This document shows, in pieces, positions 54,332-64,000 of a DNA stretch of 64,000 nt. The notes under the pieces are model-generated. The model was not told the DNA's origin and searched no databases. It worked only from the letters and a program-made list of their open reading frames with translations. Positions within the stretch are counted from its first letter, which is position 1. Each line of letters starts with the position of its first letter. The stretch lies in the NCBI GenBank assembly GCA_036435485.1, contig CM071596.1:64715001-64779000 (forward strand), read 5' to 3'. The translations under genes and the position numbers were made by a program. The DNA is from Saposhnikovia divaricata. Taxonomy: Eukaryota; Streptophyta; Magnoliopsida; Apiales; Apiaceae.

Positions 54332-57300
54332 TGTAATAACCCTAACTTTTGCAATGCTACAGTACCTAAATGAATAGTGATTTTGAGGATTTAAGGAAAT
54401 GGTATGTAGGTACCCTATAATTGAAACAGAAAATGAATAATCAGAAACCATATTAGTGATGTACTATGAAAATGAGTGACTCAAAACGATGACGGATTTC
54501 AGAAATTCCTGAGTATAGATTTTTAAGATGTTTGATTTCAATTGAGTACTATTGTATCGGGTATTAAAGAGTATGGAATATGAAAAGGGTGTATACCTTG
54601 AGGAACATGGGAAATTAGGTTAAACCAGGGGATTATTAAGTCAAGGGAATGCCAGAGGAATTTAGATTGTTAAACAATTTAGATCCACTTGGAAATGAGA
54701 TATTAAATTTGAGGAATTGAGGATTTAATATTTTGGAATTTTATTATATTTGATTTAAGAATTTAGAACGAAAACCGCTGAGACTTTATAACGAGATTAA
54801 GCGATCGAATCATGTATTGAGCATATTAAATGTTAGAAGTCCAAGGGAGGATATATTATGAGATGGAAAAAGAATTGAGAATATAATCCTAGAGTAAAGA
54901 GAATGTAAATGAGTTAGTGAGCGAGTTAGAGAATGCTTGAGAAATCGGGAGAGAAACCGGGAGAGCAAATTCTGAGATAAAGAGAATATAACAAGGATAT
55001 TGGATTTAATATCTACTTAAGGATTCGAACCACCCTAACACACTAATATATGATGTGAGAAAGGATAATATATATGCAAGAGATTTACAGAGGAGAAACC
55101 ACTGAAACGATCATAGAAATCTTTCGATGAATCAAATGATGAAAGAACTTTGCATTAAGCCCAAACAAAAAGCCCTAGAGCATGGTAAAAGCCCAAATTT
55201 TGGCCCAACCTACACATGGAGCTGTATGGTAAGTGAATTAAAGTGTAAGGGAAGGAATCCACTTGGTGAAAATATTAGAACCAAAGTGGAAGAGGAGTAA
55301 ACTTGACAAAACCTTGATACTAAGTTGCATTTTACCATGGCAAGGTGTCTAGATGGCCAACAATTGGCACCCTTTGATTGGTGGACTCCAAAACACAATT
55401 ACAAAAGGTTGCTAGCTGATATATCAAGATAGAAACAAGGGATATACATCATTTACACAAGAGAAAGCAAAACAAAACAATTTTATTTCAAGAAGAAAAT
55501 TTCGGCCAGATTTCTAGGAGCTCAGTAAAACGAGCATAACTTCTTCATTTCTCAGCCAAATTTTGCGTTCTATAGCTTTTTAGAAAGCCCATGAGATAAG
55601 CTACAAGGCGTATTTCACAAGATATTTCCAGAAAAGCAAGGTAAGGGGGTCGTTTTTCATGTTCTTTCAGCTGCAGAATAATAGCTTCGAAAATTCTAAA
55701 TATGTTCTTGATGTTTCTTGTTAGTTTAAGGTGTTATAAGGTTATATCAAGGCTTCTCAAGGACTTTAAGCCTATAGTAAGAGTGTTAAAGCTTCAAAGA
55801 AGGTATAAACATCCTCACCCCTTTTGAGTTTATGATGGATTATGGTTAGTTTAGTGACTAAGTGTATATTAAGCATGAAATCATGGTTATATAGGTGTTT
55901 ATAAGTGTTTTGATTGAATATGGAAGTGTATTGGGCTTGTAACCATGGCTGGTATGATGACCACATGGTGAATGGAATGGTATATGTGTTGGATGATGAG
56001 TTTGGAGGAGTGATAATTTGGAAAGTAAGAAAATATAGCCGTTATAATGTCCGATTTTAGTTAGAACTAAAAAATGCCCTGTTTTTGGATCAACAGACAC
56101 GTACGGTAGGTTACTGTCTAGCACACCAACTGACCATGAGAGGATAGATCTTAGTTCATAGATCGTTTTGATATAAATTACGTCAAAATCTGATGAACGG
56201 TTTAGGAGAAAAGTCAGTTTTAGTGAAAGGCATTCGAAAATCGAGAAAACGTAGTTGTACCAACTTTGAGGCTATAACTACCATACTTAGACATTTTTAA
56301 AAATTATTAAATTTTGGGATATTGTAATAGGGTGGTCAAAGAGTCATTTCCAGTTGACCTTACATTAAAATTTGAAATTGAGATTTTCTGAGAATTTTTA
56401 CAGTCGGGTATGGTTGTTAAGGGAAATGGTGAATAAGCACCGAAACCTTGATTTAACCTAAAATGGTTAGGTTGTTGGAACACTTGGGTTATAAATAACA
56501 TGTGAAACATATATTAAAGTGTCAAGGGTATTGTTATGCAAGAGTGAGGTTAGTAAGAGATGTGGTATTCTAACGACGGTCCTTTTCATGTTTATAGAAA
56601 CTCGGGGAGAGCCACGAGCCATACCTTCAGGACATCGAGATCGAGGCAAGATCTTTTCTATCCCTACTTGGAAAATTATTATCTTCAAAGAAACTTGATT
56701 TCTTGGAATATTTATACATGTGATGCTATTATTACTATATTATGAAGAAATTGTCTTCCTTGAGTATTTATATTAAAAAGAAAGGTATATGAAGATGTAT
56801 ATGGATATGAATATGGATATGAGTATGAGATGGATATGAATATGGATATGAGTATGAGATGGATATGTATAAAGATGATTATGCATGAAGTGAACATGCC
56901 TTATTATTAAGAGAATATGAGAGAATGGTATCAGTTGTTATCTAAAGTAAATAAAAGAATGGTATCAGTTGTTATCTAGGGTTATATGGTTTAATAATAT
57001 TTTGTTAAAAATAATCTTTAAACATTTGTGATTTAATAAATATTATTTGATTATTACTTTCAAAATAGTTGGAATATTTTATGCATATAAAAGCGTCTTT
57101 GATTTCATTGAATACAAAGGAGATGTTTGAGTCATAATTAAAGTATTATGACATATGTTTTAAAGGTGATGATATATGTGAATGGAAATGTGAATGATAT
57201 GTGGAAATGAAAGCGAGAAAATGGAAATGTGGAATGATATTTTATAAAGGGAATAATGATTTGACAAAAAGGGGGATTGCAACAGACTTGCGTAAGTGGC

Positions 57301-58287
57301 TGTGTCAGGGCTGTGTGCGACACAGTCCAGCATTTATTATTTTTATTACGGCACGAAGATGCCAAGGGAGGATGTTAGCAGGTGGCCTTCCTCCAGGGAT
57401 GATCTTCATTCCTTCTACCGGTAGTAAAAAGAGAGCAGGTACGATTAGGCGACTGATCATCGTCCAACGTATCAGGCGACAGCAGATATCCCCAATGTTT
57501 TTGAAAAGAAAGTGCTGACAATGGTTTTCAGATTTCTATACTGAAAACAGAATAATGATATGAAATGATGGAATTATTGTTACAGATGAAGAGAAACTGA
57601 TTTTATATTAATTTATATAATTGTTACATAAGAAAGAAATGAGAAGATGGTAGTGAGAGATTTGTTCAAGTATTCATATTATCTTGAAATATTACACTGA
57701 AAGGGTATATTGATTGTTATATTATTGAAGAAGAGAAACTGATATTATATTATCCTAGAGTCCTTTTCTTATAATAGTAAGTGGATGATGTATTATTAAT
57801 AAGAATTTTATTCTTTCGTAAGGTTTATAATTGGTTTCCGGTTATATATATATTTATATATGTTTAAAATTTTGATTTCTGGTTTACAATATTATCTTGC
57901 TGAGCTATTATAGCTCACTCTTGCTATTTATTTTTATAACAGCTAGATCAGGTGCCGAAACGTCGCAGTACAACCCGGAAGAGGGTAAAGGGGAAGTCTA
58001 CCTTATGAGAAAGTATCGACACCTGTTCTCAAGGTAGTATATACTTATATATGGGTATAATAGATGGTATTCTGGGATTATAACAATAGTTTATCTTTAA
58101 CTGCTATCATTAATGGATGTTGTTCTCTGAGCATATGACTGGTGTGTGTGTGTATTAGTGTGGGGTCAACTGTTTAAGTATTAAATATTAAGTTTTTTTA
58201 AAAAAAAAGACCAAAGAGATATTGATATTGAATGGAAATTGGACCGTGATGACCTGGATCCTTGACCCCGGATCTAGGGGTGTCACA
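54332..58287 (+). repeat. E5 3' LTR, 3956 bp
   Basis: Near-identical to 47826-51747. Contains 32 bp at 55437-55468 that are missing from the 5' LTR, and two more bases in a GT run near 58142. Confidence 0.95.
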
Positions 58288-58292
58288 GTGAG

Positions 58293-58994
58293 CTCTTTAA
58301 TACTCGAGCTATTAAGTACGAGGGGACTTGTGCCTAGTGACCTAAGGCTTTTATAGTCTGGGATCCACTGACCTAACGCTCGCTACATGGGTATTATTGT
58401 ATAAGCCTTTTGGGGTCTCATCCATTGCACGGTTAAATAAGCATGCCTGTATATTATGAGTCATAGTTAGAAATAAAAGCATGAATTCTTGTCTAACTCA
58501 GATGAAGGTGGAGGTGTTTCGAAGTTATGAAGTGTTTTGCGCCTATTCTGTTTATAAACTTGCGATTGTCTTGACAAAGTATTAGTATGATTTTTGATCT
58601 TGTCTGGGAGTATAACTGATGAGCATAGCACACACGCACGTTTCTGATCATGTAGAGTTAATATACGGGGATTTAGTCGAGCTCTGTTTGGACGTATTGC
58701 ACTTCTTGAGATGTTTGCCTGTTGGTTGGTTTTGGTTAGTCTAAAGGGGGTCCTTGCATTTTCATATTAGTTGCATTCATGCATTGCATTGTTGAGTCGT
58801 TTGTGTCAGTTGGATTTTGTGGGTACATTCACTATAGGCCCTCACGAGACCTTACTCGTCCACTAGGGCTGCCTAGGGGTTTAAAGGGCTTGTTGCATAT
58901 GGCAAATGCAACCGTGATCACCTACGGAAGTGGTACTAGCTAGTTTGTATATTGTTTATGCTTGAGGGCAAGCATCGGTTCAAGTTTGGGGGTG
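58293..58994 (+). other. E3 3' region, second part, with polypurine tract
   Basis: Continues E3 after E5. It aligns with the E2 3' region read in reverse (18570-19290), including the stretch around cctaggggtttaaagggctt. It ends with the polypurine tract aagtttgggggtg (58982-58994) at the LTR. Confidence 0.85.
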
Positions 58995-60389
58995 TGATAA
59001 GTGGATTTTATATCTACTTAGAACGTCTTATGTCGGCTTGAATTGATAGTTTTGGCCTCAAGTATGTCGTGTTTTGATTAGTTTTTAGTGGAAATGTGCA
59101 GGATTTTTATCTCAGGATCGGAGTTGGTAATTGAAGATGTTATGTTGGATATAGGCCCAAGGTGTTTGCTTAAGAAGGTTTCCAGAAGAGCGAGGGAAAA
59201 CGAAGCAAGGAACGACAATTACCATGAAAATCAGAAATTCCAGGAAGTTGTCCGGGCGGGCGCTCAAGCTCCTAGGCGGCCGCTCAGGGGGAATTGTCCA
59301 TGCGGCAGCTCAAGATTTCAGGCGGCCGCTCAGCCTGAATTCTGGAGAATTTTACAGTTTTGCCCTTTTCGAATGTTAATGCAATTCTGAGTTGTTTCCT
59401 TGTATGATCTGGTTTTTAGGGCCTATAAAAACTCTGGTTATCATTGTAATCAGTACCGAGGGTTTTATTTTGTTAACATTAAGGAGTGAACGATCAATTG
59501 TTCGTGACAAGCAACGGATCAAGATCTACCTATCTTTTGTAACTTGGCATTCTTCGGATTTGTTTCTAAACCCTTATTAATTAATATTATTCTTTTCTTC
59601 ATTCTAGTCATGTTTATTAGCATATTTTCATCGAACCCCATGATGATGAACGGTTCGACTATGAACTAATCACCGTCATGGGGTCCTAACGAATTTATTT
59701 ACAGAAATTAGTAGTGAATGCCTAATTGATATACATGTGGTGATTTGCGATATCCTTGCATGGTTGTGATTTAATTAAATAGATGCGTCGCGAACATCTA
59801 TCTTGTTAATCTTTAGTGAAGCGACAGTGGATCTCTAGATTTAGAACTTACCATGCTAGCATATGTTCGTGATTGATTTCATGATTAGTGGTGTGATTTT
59901 AACCATCTCATACTATCTTATGTAATCCTTATGGATAACTTGCTCTTCAACCTTTAGGTTTTCAAATTCTATAGACATATAGAGTCTAGACCTAATTGGT
60001 GCCTGCATGATTTCTATCTTTTGTGGATATTGTGTAGATTGGTGTGCGTGTACTGAAAGGTAGCGTATACTTACTCCGTGTTGTCCGATTAGTTATCGTA
60101 ACCACCATACAAATTGAGTAAAGGCATGATCTCTAATGGACGTATTTAATGAAGTTAGGACCCTATGTTTCTATTCATAAATTAAATCATTCTCTTTTAG
60201 TAATTAGTAAATTTGATTAGCATAATATAAAATCAAAACCCAATTTGACTTTTGTCTTAGCATTGAACGATAATCAAACATTGTTGCTTAGACGCATAAA
60301 CCAAAGTATACAATTTCTGTGGGAACGAATCTTACTTGCTTTTATATTACTTGTTGTCCACGTGCGCTTGCGTGTATTTTGTTCGAACA
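58995..60389 (+). repeat. E3 3' LTR, 1395 bp
   Basis: Matches 38367-39761 with about 8-9 substitutions. The TATA box is near 59420-59431. Ends GTTCGAACA before the target copy ctagc. Confidence 0.96.
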
Positions 60390-60394
60390 CTAGC

Positions 60395-60766
60395 CTTTAA
60401 TAAAATTAATTAGACGTTTGCCCTAGGAATTTCGCGCTCAATTAGGAAGGTACCTAAGAAACGAAGTAATCATTAATTATTCCGACTCTTTGGTGTTTAG
60501 GCAAGCGAAAGCTTACCTGGCCAATTAAGATTTGGTGTCTAGGTTGGTGTTTAGCCTCTTGGTAATGCTTGCACCTACCTGGTCAAATCGGTCCGAATAA
60601 ATTCTGATTTACCTTGTTTTTGGTGGACCTTACAGTTAGGAGCAAGGTATAGTTATTTTATTAAGGAACCCTAGGGTTAGAATTTTTTTTCTTTTAATTT
60701 TTCACCCTTTCTTTTTGTGTGTTTATTTTATCGCACTTATTTGCTACGTGTTCCCTTTCATTGTTT
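60395..60766 (+). other. E0 leader, second part
   Basis: Resumes E0 after E3. Non-coding, with two similar blocks around ggtgtttaggcaag (60502) and ggtgtttagcctc (60549). It ends before the gag ATG. Confidence 0.72.
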
Positions 60767-61471
60767 ATGCGAACTATTTGGATTAAGGATAATTCTTCTA
60801 GACTAGTGAGATCGTTTGAGATTTCTTCTAATTCCGAGTCTTTAGATAATTCCGAACCAATAGTAAACATGACCATGTCTCTTAAAGACCGTTGCTACCC
60901 CACCCGTTCTGCCCAACCCTCGTGTATCACTCTTCCTCCCGTAAATGGTAATAATTTCGAGATCAATGCTCAACATATTAGCATGTTCCCCAAATTTACC
61001 GGGAGTGAAGGTGAGGACCCGTATCATTTCATCCATGAATTCGAGGAGGTTTGTGCCTTACAAAAACTCGAACAATTAACTGAGGACTCGATTAGGCTTA
61101 GATTCATTAATTTTGCGCTTAAAGAAAATGATAAAAACTGGTTGTATAGCCTACCAGTTAATTCCATTTCCACGTGGGAGGGATTTGTGGTAATTTTTCT
61201 TAAGAAATATTTTCCAAACCATAAGACTACGAGAATTACAAACGAAATAAATCAATTTCATCAAAAAGAAAATGAGTCTTTTTGGAAATATTTCGATCTT
61301 TTCAAAAATCTTTTATCAGAATGCCCCCACCACGGAATTGAAAAATGGAGACTTTGTAAGATCGTTTACGAGGCCTTAGATAGTCCGACAACCGCTTTGT
61401 TAGAATCTATGTGCAAGGTAAATTCATGGAAAAAGAAGAGGACGAAGGGTGTGCATTTTTCGAAGAATTAG
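60767..61471 (+). pseudogene. gag: E0 gag, N-terminal part, frameshifted
   Basis: From ATG 60767 (MRTIWIKDNSS), 234 codons. It contains a gypsy Gag core: FPKFTGSEGEDPYHFIHEFE, then LRFINFALKENDKNWLYSLP, then CPHHGIEKWRL, the same order as in E3 but clearly diverged. The real frame shifts near 61411-61420, where the following gag sequence continues in another frame; the last ~20 codons of this ORF are out of frame. One lost or gained base explains it. Confidence 0.85.
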
Positions 61472-62586
61472 CCGAAAAGACCATGTTGTGGGAGTCTACT
61501 AGGGACCCTAATAAGTCCAACGAGTCGTCTAATACATCTAGGGGTTTGCATTCGATTGGATATTCGATTGCAACCGATGCCAAATTAGCTACTCTAACTA
61601 GAAGACTCGAAGCCCTAGAAACTAGTAAGGCCCCCTCAAATGTGTCTATGTGCTCTAATTTTAATCAAGGTTTTTCGGACTTTCCCGGCTATGATCAAAT
61701 TATTACGGTGTTTCAACAAAACCCTAGGAATGATCCTTTTGCTCCTACCTACAATCCCGGGTGGAAGAATCACCCAAATTTCTCGTGGAACCAAGGCCAA
61801 AACTACCGATCTCCACCACCTTCTTTTCAACCTCCTTGTTTTCAAAAGCCCAATCAAAACTCTTACTCAACTCCAAACCAAGTTCCTTTTCCAAACGCGA
61901 CCCAAAATCACGTTCCTTATCCAACTCAAGCACCCGCCCACCCTCCCGGCTTTCATGAGTCGGATAAGACAATTAATTCCTTGGAAAAGACTCTTGATGC
62001 GCTTTTGAAATCAACGACTAATTTAGCTAAATCTCAACAAACCTTCATGCAAACCATGACTCAAGATAGGAAAATTTTTAATGCTAGTACTCAAGCCATA
62101 TCTAAGTTAGAGGTTCAAGTGAGTCAATTAGCCAACGCCATGTGTGAGCGAGAGAAGAATAAGTTCCCGAGTCAACCCGAGGTCAACCCTAAATATCCTC
62201 TCAACCAAAGACCTCCCGAAAATGTTAATGCTATCATTTCTTTAAGGTCGGGAAAACAAGTTGATAATCAAGTACGAGTCGAGTCTCCCAAAGACGAAGA
62301 AGAGTCAAATGTTGAACCAAACCCTAAACTCGATCCTTCAAACCATCTTCCAAATCCCGAGCCTTTCGAGTCATCTACTCCCACACCTTCACCACTTGAA
62401 CCTTCATCTTCAAAATCCACTCCCGAGTCGTCAGAATCTTCTCAAAAATCATCATCATCTAGCGAGCCTTCATCGACTCAAACACCACCTTCACCTAACG
62501 AATCTTCGATTATTGTTCCACTTTCCAATTCCATTCCCGATGTGTCTAGCGAACGAGTCTTTAAGCCTAAAGCTCCTTATCCTTAA
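61411..62586 (+). pseudogene. E0 gag, C-terminal part
   Basis: Continues gag in the second frame (EKEEDEGCAFFEELAEKTM). A low-complexity P/N/Q/F-rich stretch follows (HPNFSWNQGQNYRSPPPSFQ), as in Athila gag. Then come a helical segment with a VSQLANAM motif, IISLRSGKQV (counterpart of VTLRSGKV in E3) and a Ser/Pro/Glu-rich linker. It stops at TAA 62584-62586; the same frame continues afterwards. Confidence 0.82.
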
Positions 62587-62628
62587 AGACTCCTTTCAAA
62601 CAAACAATCGCCTCAAATAGAAAAGATT

Positions 62629-63408
62629 TTGGAAGTTTTCAAACAAGTCGAGATCAACATTCCTCTTTTAGATGCCATTCAACAAATTCCCTCTTATGCT
62701 AAGTGTCTAAAGGATTTATGTACTCATAAGCGATCCACTCATGTCCCTAAGAAAGCCTTCTTGACTTCTCATGTTAGTTCTATTCTTTCGAACAAAATTC
62801 CCGTGAAATATAAGGATCCCGGTTGTCCTACAATTTCATGTGTCATAGGCAATACTTTTGTGGACAAGGCGTTACTTGACTTAGGAGCGAGTGTGAATCT
62901 TCTTCCATTTTCGGTCTATCAAGCCCTAGGTTTAGGCGAACTTCAAAAGACGAACATGACAATTCAATTAGCCGATCGTTCTGTCAAAATGCCTAAGGGA
63001 ATAATTGAAAATGTGTTAATTAAGGTTGGTGAATTCATCTTTCCGGTTGATTTTGTTGTCCTCGAGACTCAACCCGTCACGAATCCTAAGAACCAAATCC
63101 CGATCATTCTAGGACGACCTTTTCTTGCTACATCCAATGCCTTGATTAATTGTAGGGACGGTTCGATGAAACTCACTTTTGGTAATATGACAATTAACCT
63201 TAACATCTTTAATGTCGGAAAAGAACCCAATGAGCTTTATGAACAAACAATAGGGGTTAATCTTATTGATGACATTGTTAATTGGTCAAATCTTGAGGAT
63301 AGTGAGATTGAGTCTTTTCTCAATGAGGATTTTAAAGTCAACTATGCGTCTAATCAAGAGTATATTGAGTCGTTAAAGGATATGACCTCGGAAGAGATGT
63401 TGAGATAG
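62629..63408 (+). pseudogene. E0 aspartic protease
   Basis: Same frame after the TAA. LEVFKQVEINIPLLDAIQQI is the linker before the protease (compare FKKLQINIPFAEAL in E3). LDLGASVNLLPFSVY is the active-site region, and IILGRPFLATSNALINC the flap-to-end region. It ends at TAG 63406-63408, again with the frame continuing. The protease itself has no lesion. Confidence 0.85.
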
Positions 63409-63942
63409 TTGGATAACATTTGTTCTAAGTGGGAGACACCACCCGAGGATGTTCGGGTTGAGGCCGTTGTTAAAACTCCCGTTGGTGAACCACCTACATT
63501 CGATGAGTTGTTAGGAGACTTAAATCACATTTGTTCTAAATGGGAAGCTGAATCTAATACTGACCATGTCAATCCTAGTACCATTGTTACAACTCCCGTT
63601 GGTGAGCCACCTCCACTTGATTTCGTAACACACCCCTCCACTTTCGATCACATTTTCTTGCAAAAAGACAAACTTCTCTCTGCTGTTATCAATAGTGATT
63701 TAAACCCGGACCAAGAAATCCAATTAATTAATTTGCTTAAACACCATAAAGAAGCCTTACTTTGGTCTGTGGAAAACACTAGTGGTTACAATGCTTTTAC
63801 TTTGAAAGAATATTTTGGTCTTCTTGCAAAAGTCACTAAGGTATTAGAGCTTCAACGACTCTTGAGCTCTTCTCGAAAATTCACTCCAATTTTCGTACCG
63901 GCATCGGCTAATTCGATTTTATTCCTTTGCCTCCCCTCGTGA
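63409..63942 (+). pseudogene. E0 post-protease region with an internal duplication; RT not reached
   Basis: Same frame after the TAG. Two tandem copies of (N/H)ICSKWE...TPVGEPP occur (~63415-63495 and ~63523-63615). NLLKHHKEALLWSVENTSGY corresponds to the segment just before RT in Athila elements (E3: ILREFKAAIGWTIADIKG). Instead of the RT start there follows unrelated sequence ending at TGA 63942, then a ggtatgggggagtat purine-rich stretch. This suggests that RT is deleted in E0, but the window ends at 64000. Confidence 0.68.
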
Positions 63943-64000
63943 AATCCAGGTATGGGGGAGTATAAGTGTACGTGAGTAATGTTAATTAGTTGTTTTTCAT
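63943..64000 (+). other. E0 sequence at the window edge
   Basis: 58 bp with a purine-rich tatgggggagtataag. It could be untranslated sequence after a shortened pol. Too short to judge. Confidence 0.4.

Larger units (their letters stand above)
47826..58287 (+). mobile_element. E5: large non-coding LTR element (LARD-like), 10.46 kb
   Basis: LTRs of 3922 bp (47826-51747) and 3956 bp (54332-58287) start TGTAATAACCCT and end GTCACA. The target gtgag is duplicated at 47821-47825 and 58288-58292. A tRNA-iMet-type PBS follows the 5' LTR and a polypurine tract precedes the 3' LTR. The internal region is only 2.58 kb, shorter than one LTR, and has no ORF, just scraps of gypsy RNase H. This is the make-up of LARDs (large retrotransposon derivatives). 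The LTRs differ by about 10 substitutions, one 32-bp indel and one 2-bp indel, so it moved very recently, necessarily with proteins from another element. Confidence 0.94.
38367..60389 (+). mobile_element. E3: intact Athila-like Ty3/gypsy element
   Basis: Target duplication ctagc (38362-38366 and 60390-60394). LTRs are 1395 bp each with about 8-9 differences (0.6%). It has an Athila-type PBS, a full gag-pol ORF, a second ORF, a long 3' region and a polypurine tract. Without the inserted E5 it measures about 11.6 kb, the usual size of Athila elements. It is related to E2: gag and protease align well and the LTRs share TGATAA(G/A)(T/C)GGATTTTATATCTACTT-like starts. It looks recently active, and is interrupted only in its 3' non-coding region. 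Confidence 0.95.
10463..64000 (+). mobile_element. E0: outer Athila-like Ty3/gypsy element, right end outside window
   Basis: The 5' LTR starts TGATAAGTGC (10463) and ends TAGCACA (37760). It is followed by the PBS TGGCGCCGCTGCCGGGGA, which is typical of Athila/Tat elements. The LTR is split by E1 and E2, and the leader is split by E3. Removing these with their duplications gives a ~1.88-kb LTR, a ~1-kb leader and then a broken gag-protease frame (60767 onwards). The 3' LTR is beyond the window, so its TSD cannot be verified. It is the oldest layer of the nest because E1, E2 and E3 all interrupt it. Confidence 0.85.

Overview
This window looks like plant nuclear DNA from AT-rich, repeat-dense heterochromatin. 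Almost everything in it is LTR retrotransposon. The evidence is Ty1/copia and Ty3/gypsy polyproteins, primer-binding sites (PBS) of tRNA-iMet and Athila types, TG...CA long terminal repeats (LTRs) and 5-bp target-site duplications (TSDs). One Mutator-like MITE and one plausible single-exon host gene lie between the elements. No tRNA, rRNA, CRISPR or bacterial-type features were seen, and I cannot name the species.

Layout. (A) 1-5727: right-hand part of a + strand copia element, called Copia-A here. Its 5' LTR lies left of the window. Gag/pol is broken by a one-base frameshift and a TAG; the 3' LTR is at 5191-5727. (B) 5728-10462: AT-rich non-LTR sequence with a 367-bp palindromic MITE (6423-6789), small direct repeats and an unrecognised 228-aa ORF (9154-9840). 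(C) 10463 to beyond 64000: one large nest. The outer element E0 is an Athila-like gypsy element on the + strand. Its 5' LTR (10463-37760) is cut into three pieces by E1, a decayed copia on the - strand (10599-15949, TSD caagg), and E2, an Athila-like element on the - strand (17002-37058, TSD ccttc). E2 is itself split by E4, a young Sirevirus-type copia on the + strand (21271-33803, TSD aagga). Downstream of its PBS, E0 is split by E3, an intact Athila-like element on the + strand (38367-60389, TSD ctagc). E3 is in turn split by E5, a non-coding element with 3.9-kb LTRs (47826-58287, TSD gtgag). E0 resumes at 60395 with a broken gag and protease and runs off the right edge.

Coding state. E3 carries a full 1791-aa gag-pol plus a 393-aa second ORF. 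E4 carries gag (743 aa), pol (1109 aa) and a 1177-aa envelope-position ORF. It also has a small antisense ORF (28824-29081, - strand) with its own TATA-like box. E2 keeps only gag and protease, E5 has no coding capacity, and E0 probably lacks reverse transcriptase, so these look like parasites of autonomous relatives. Copia-A and E1 are pseudogenised. LTR pair differences counted by eye are about 4% in E1, 3-4% in E2, 0.6% in E3, 0.4% in E4 and 0.25% in E5, which fits the nesting order.

All coordinates were read by eye from the sequence. Family names are from motif recognition, not database searches.
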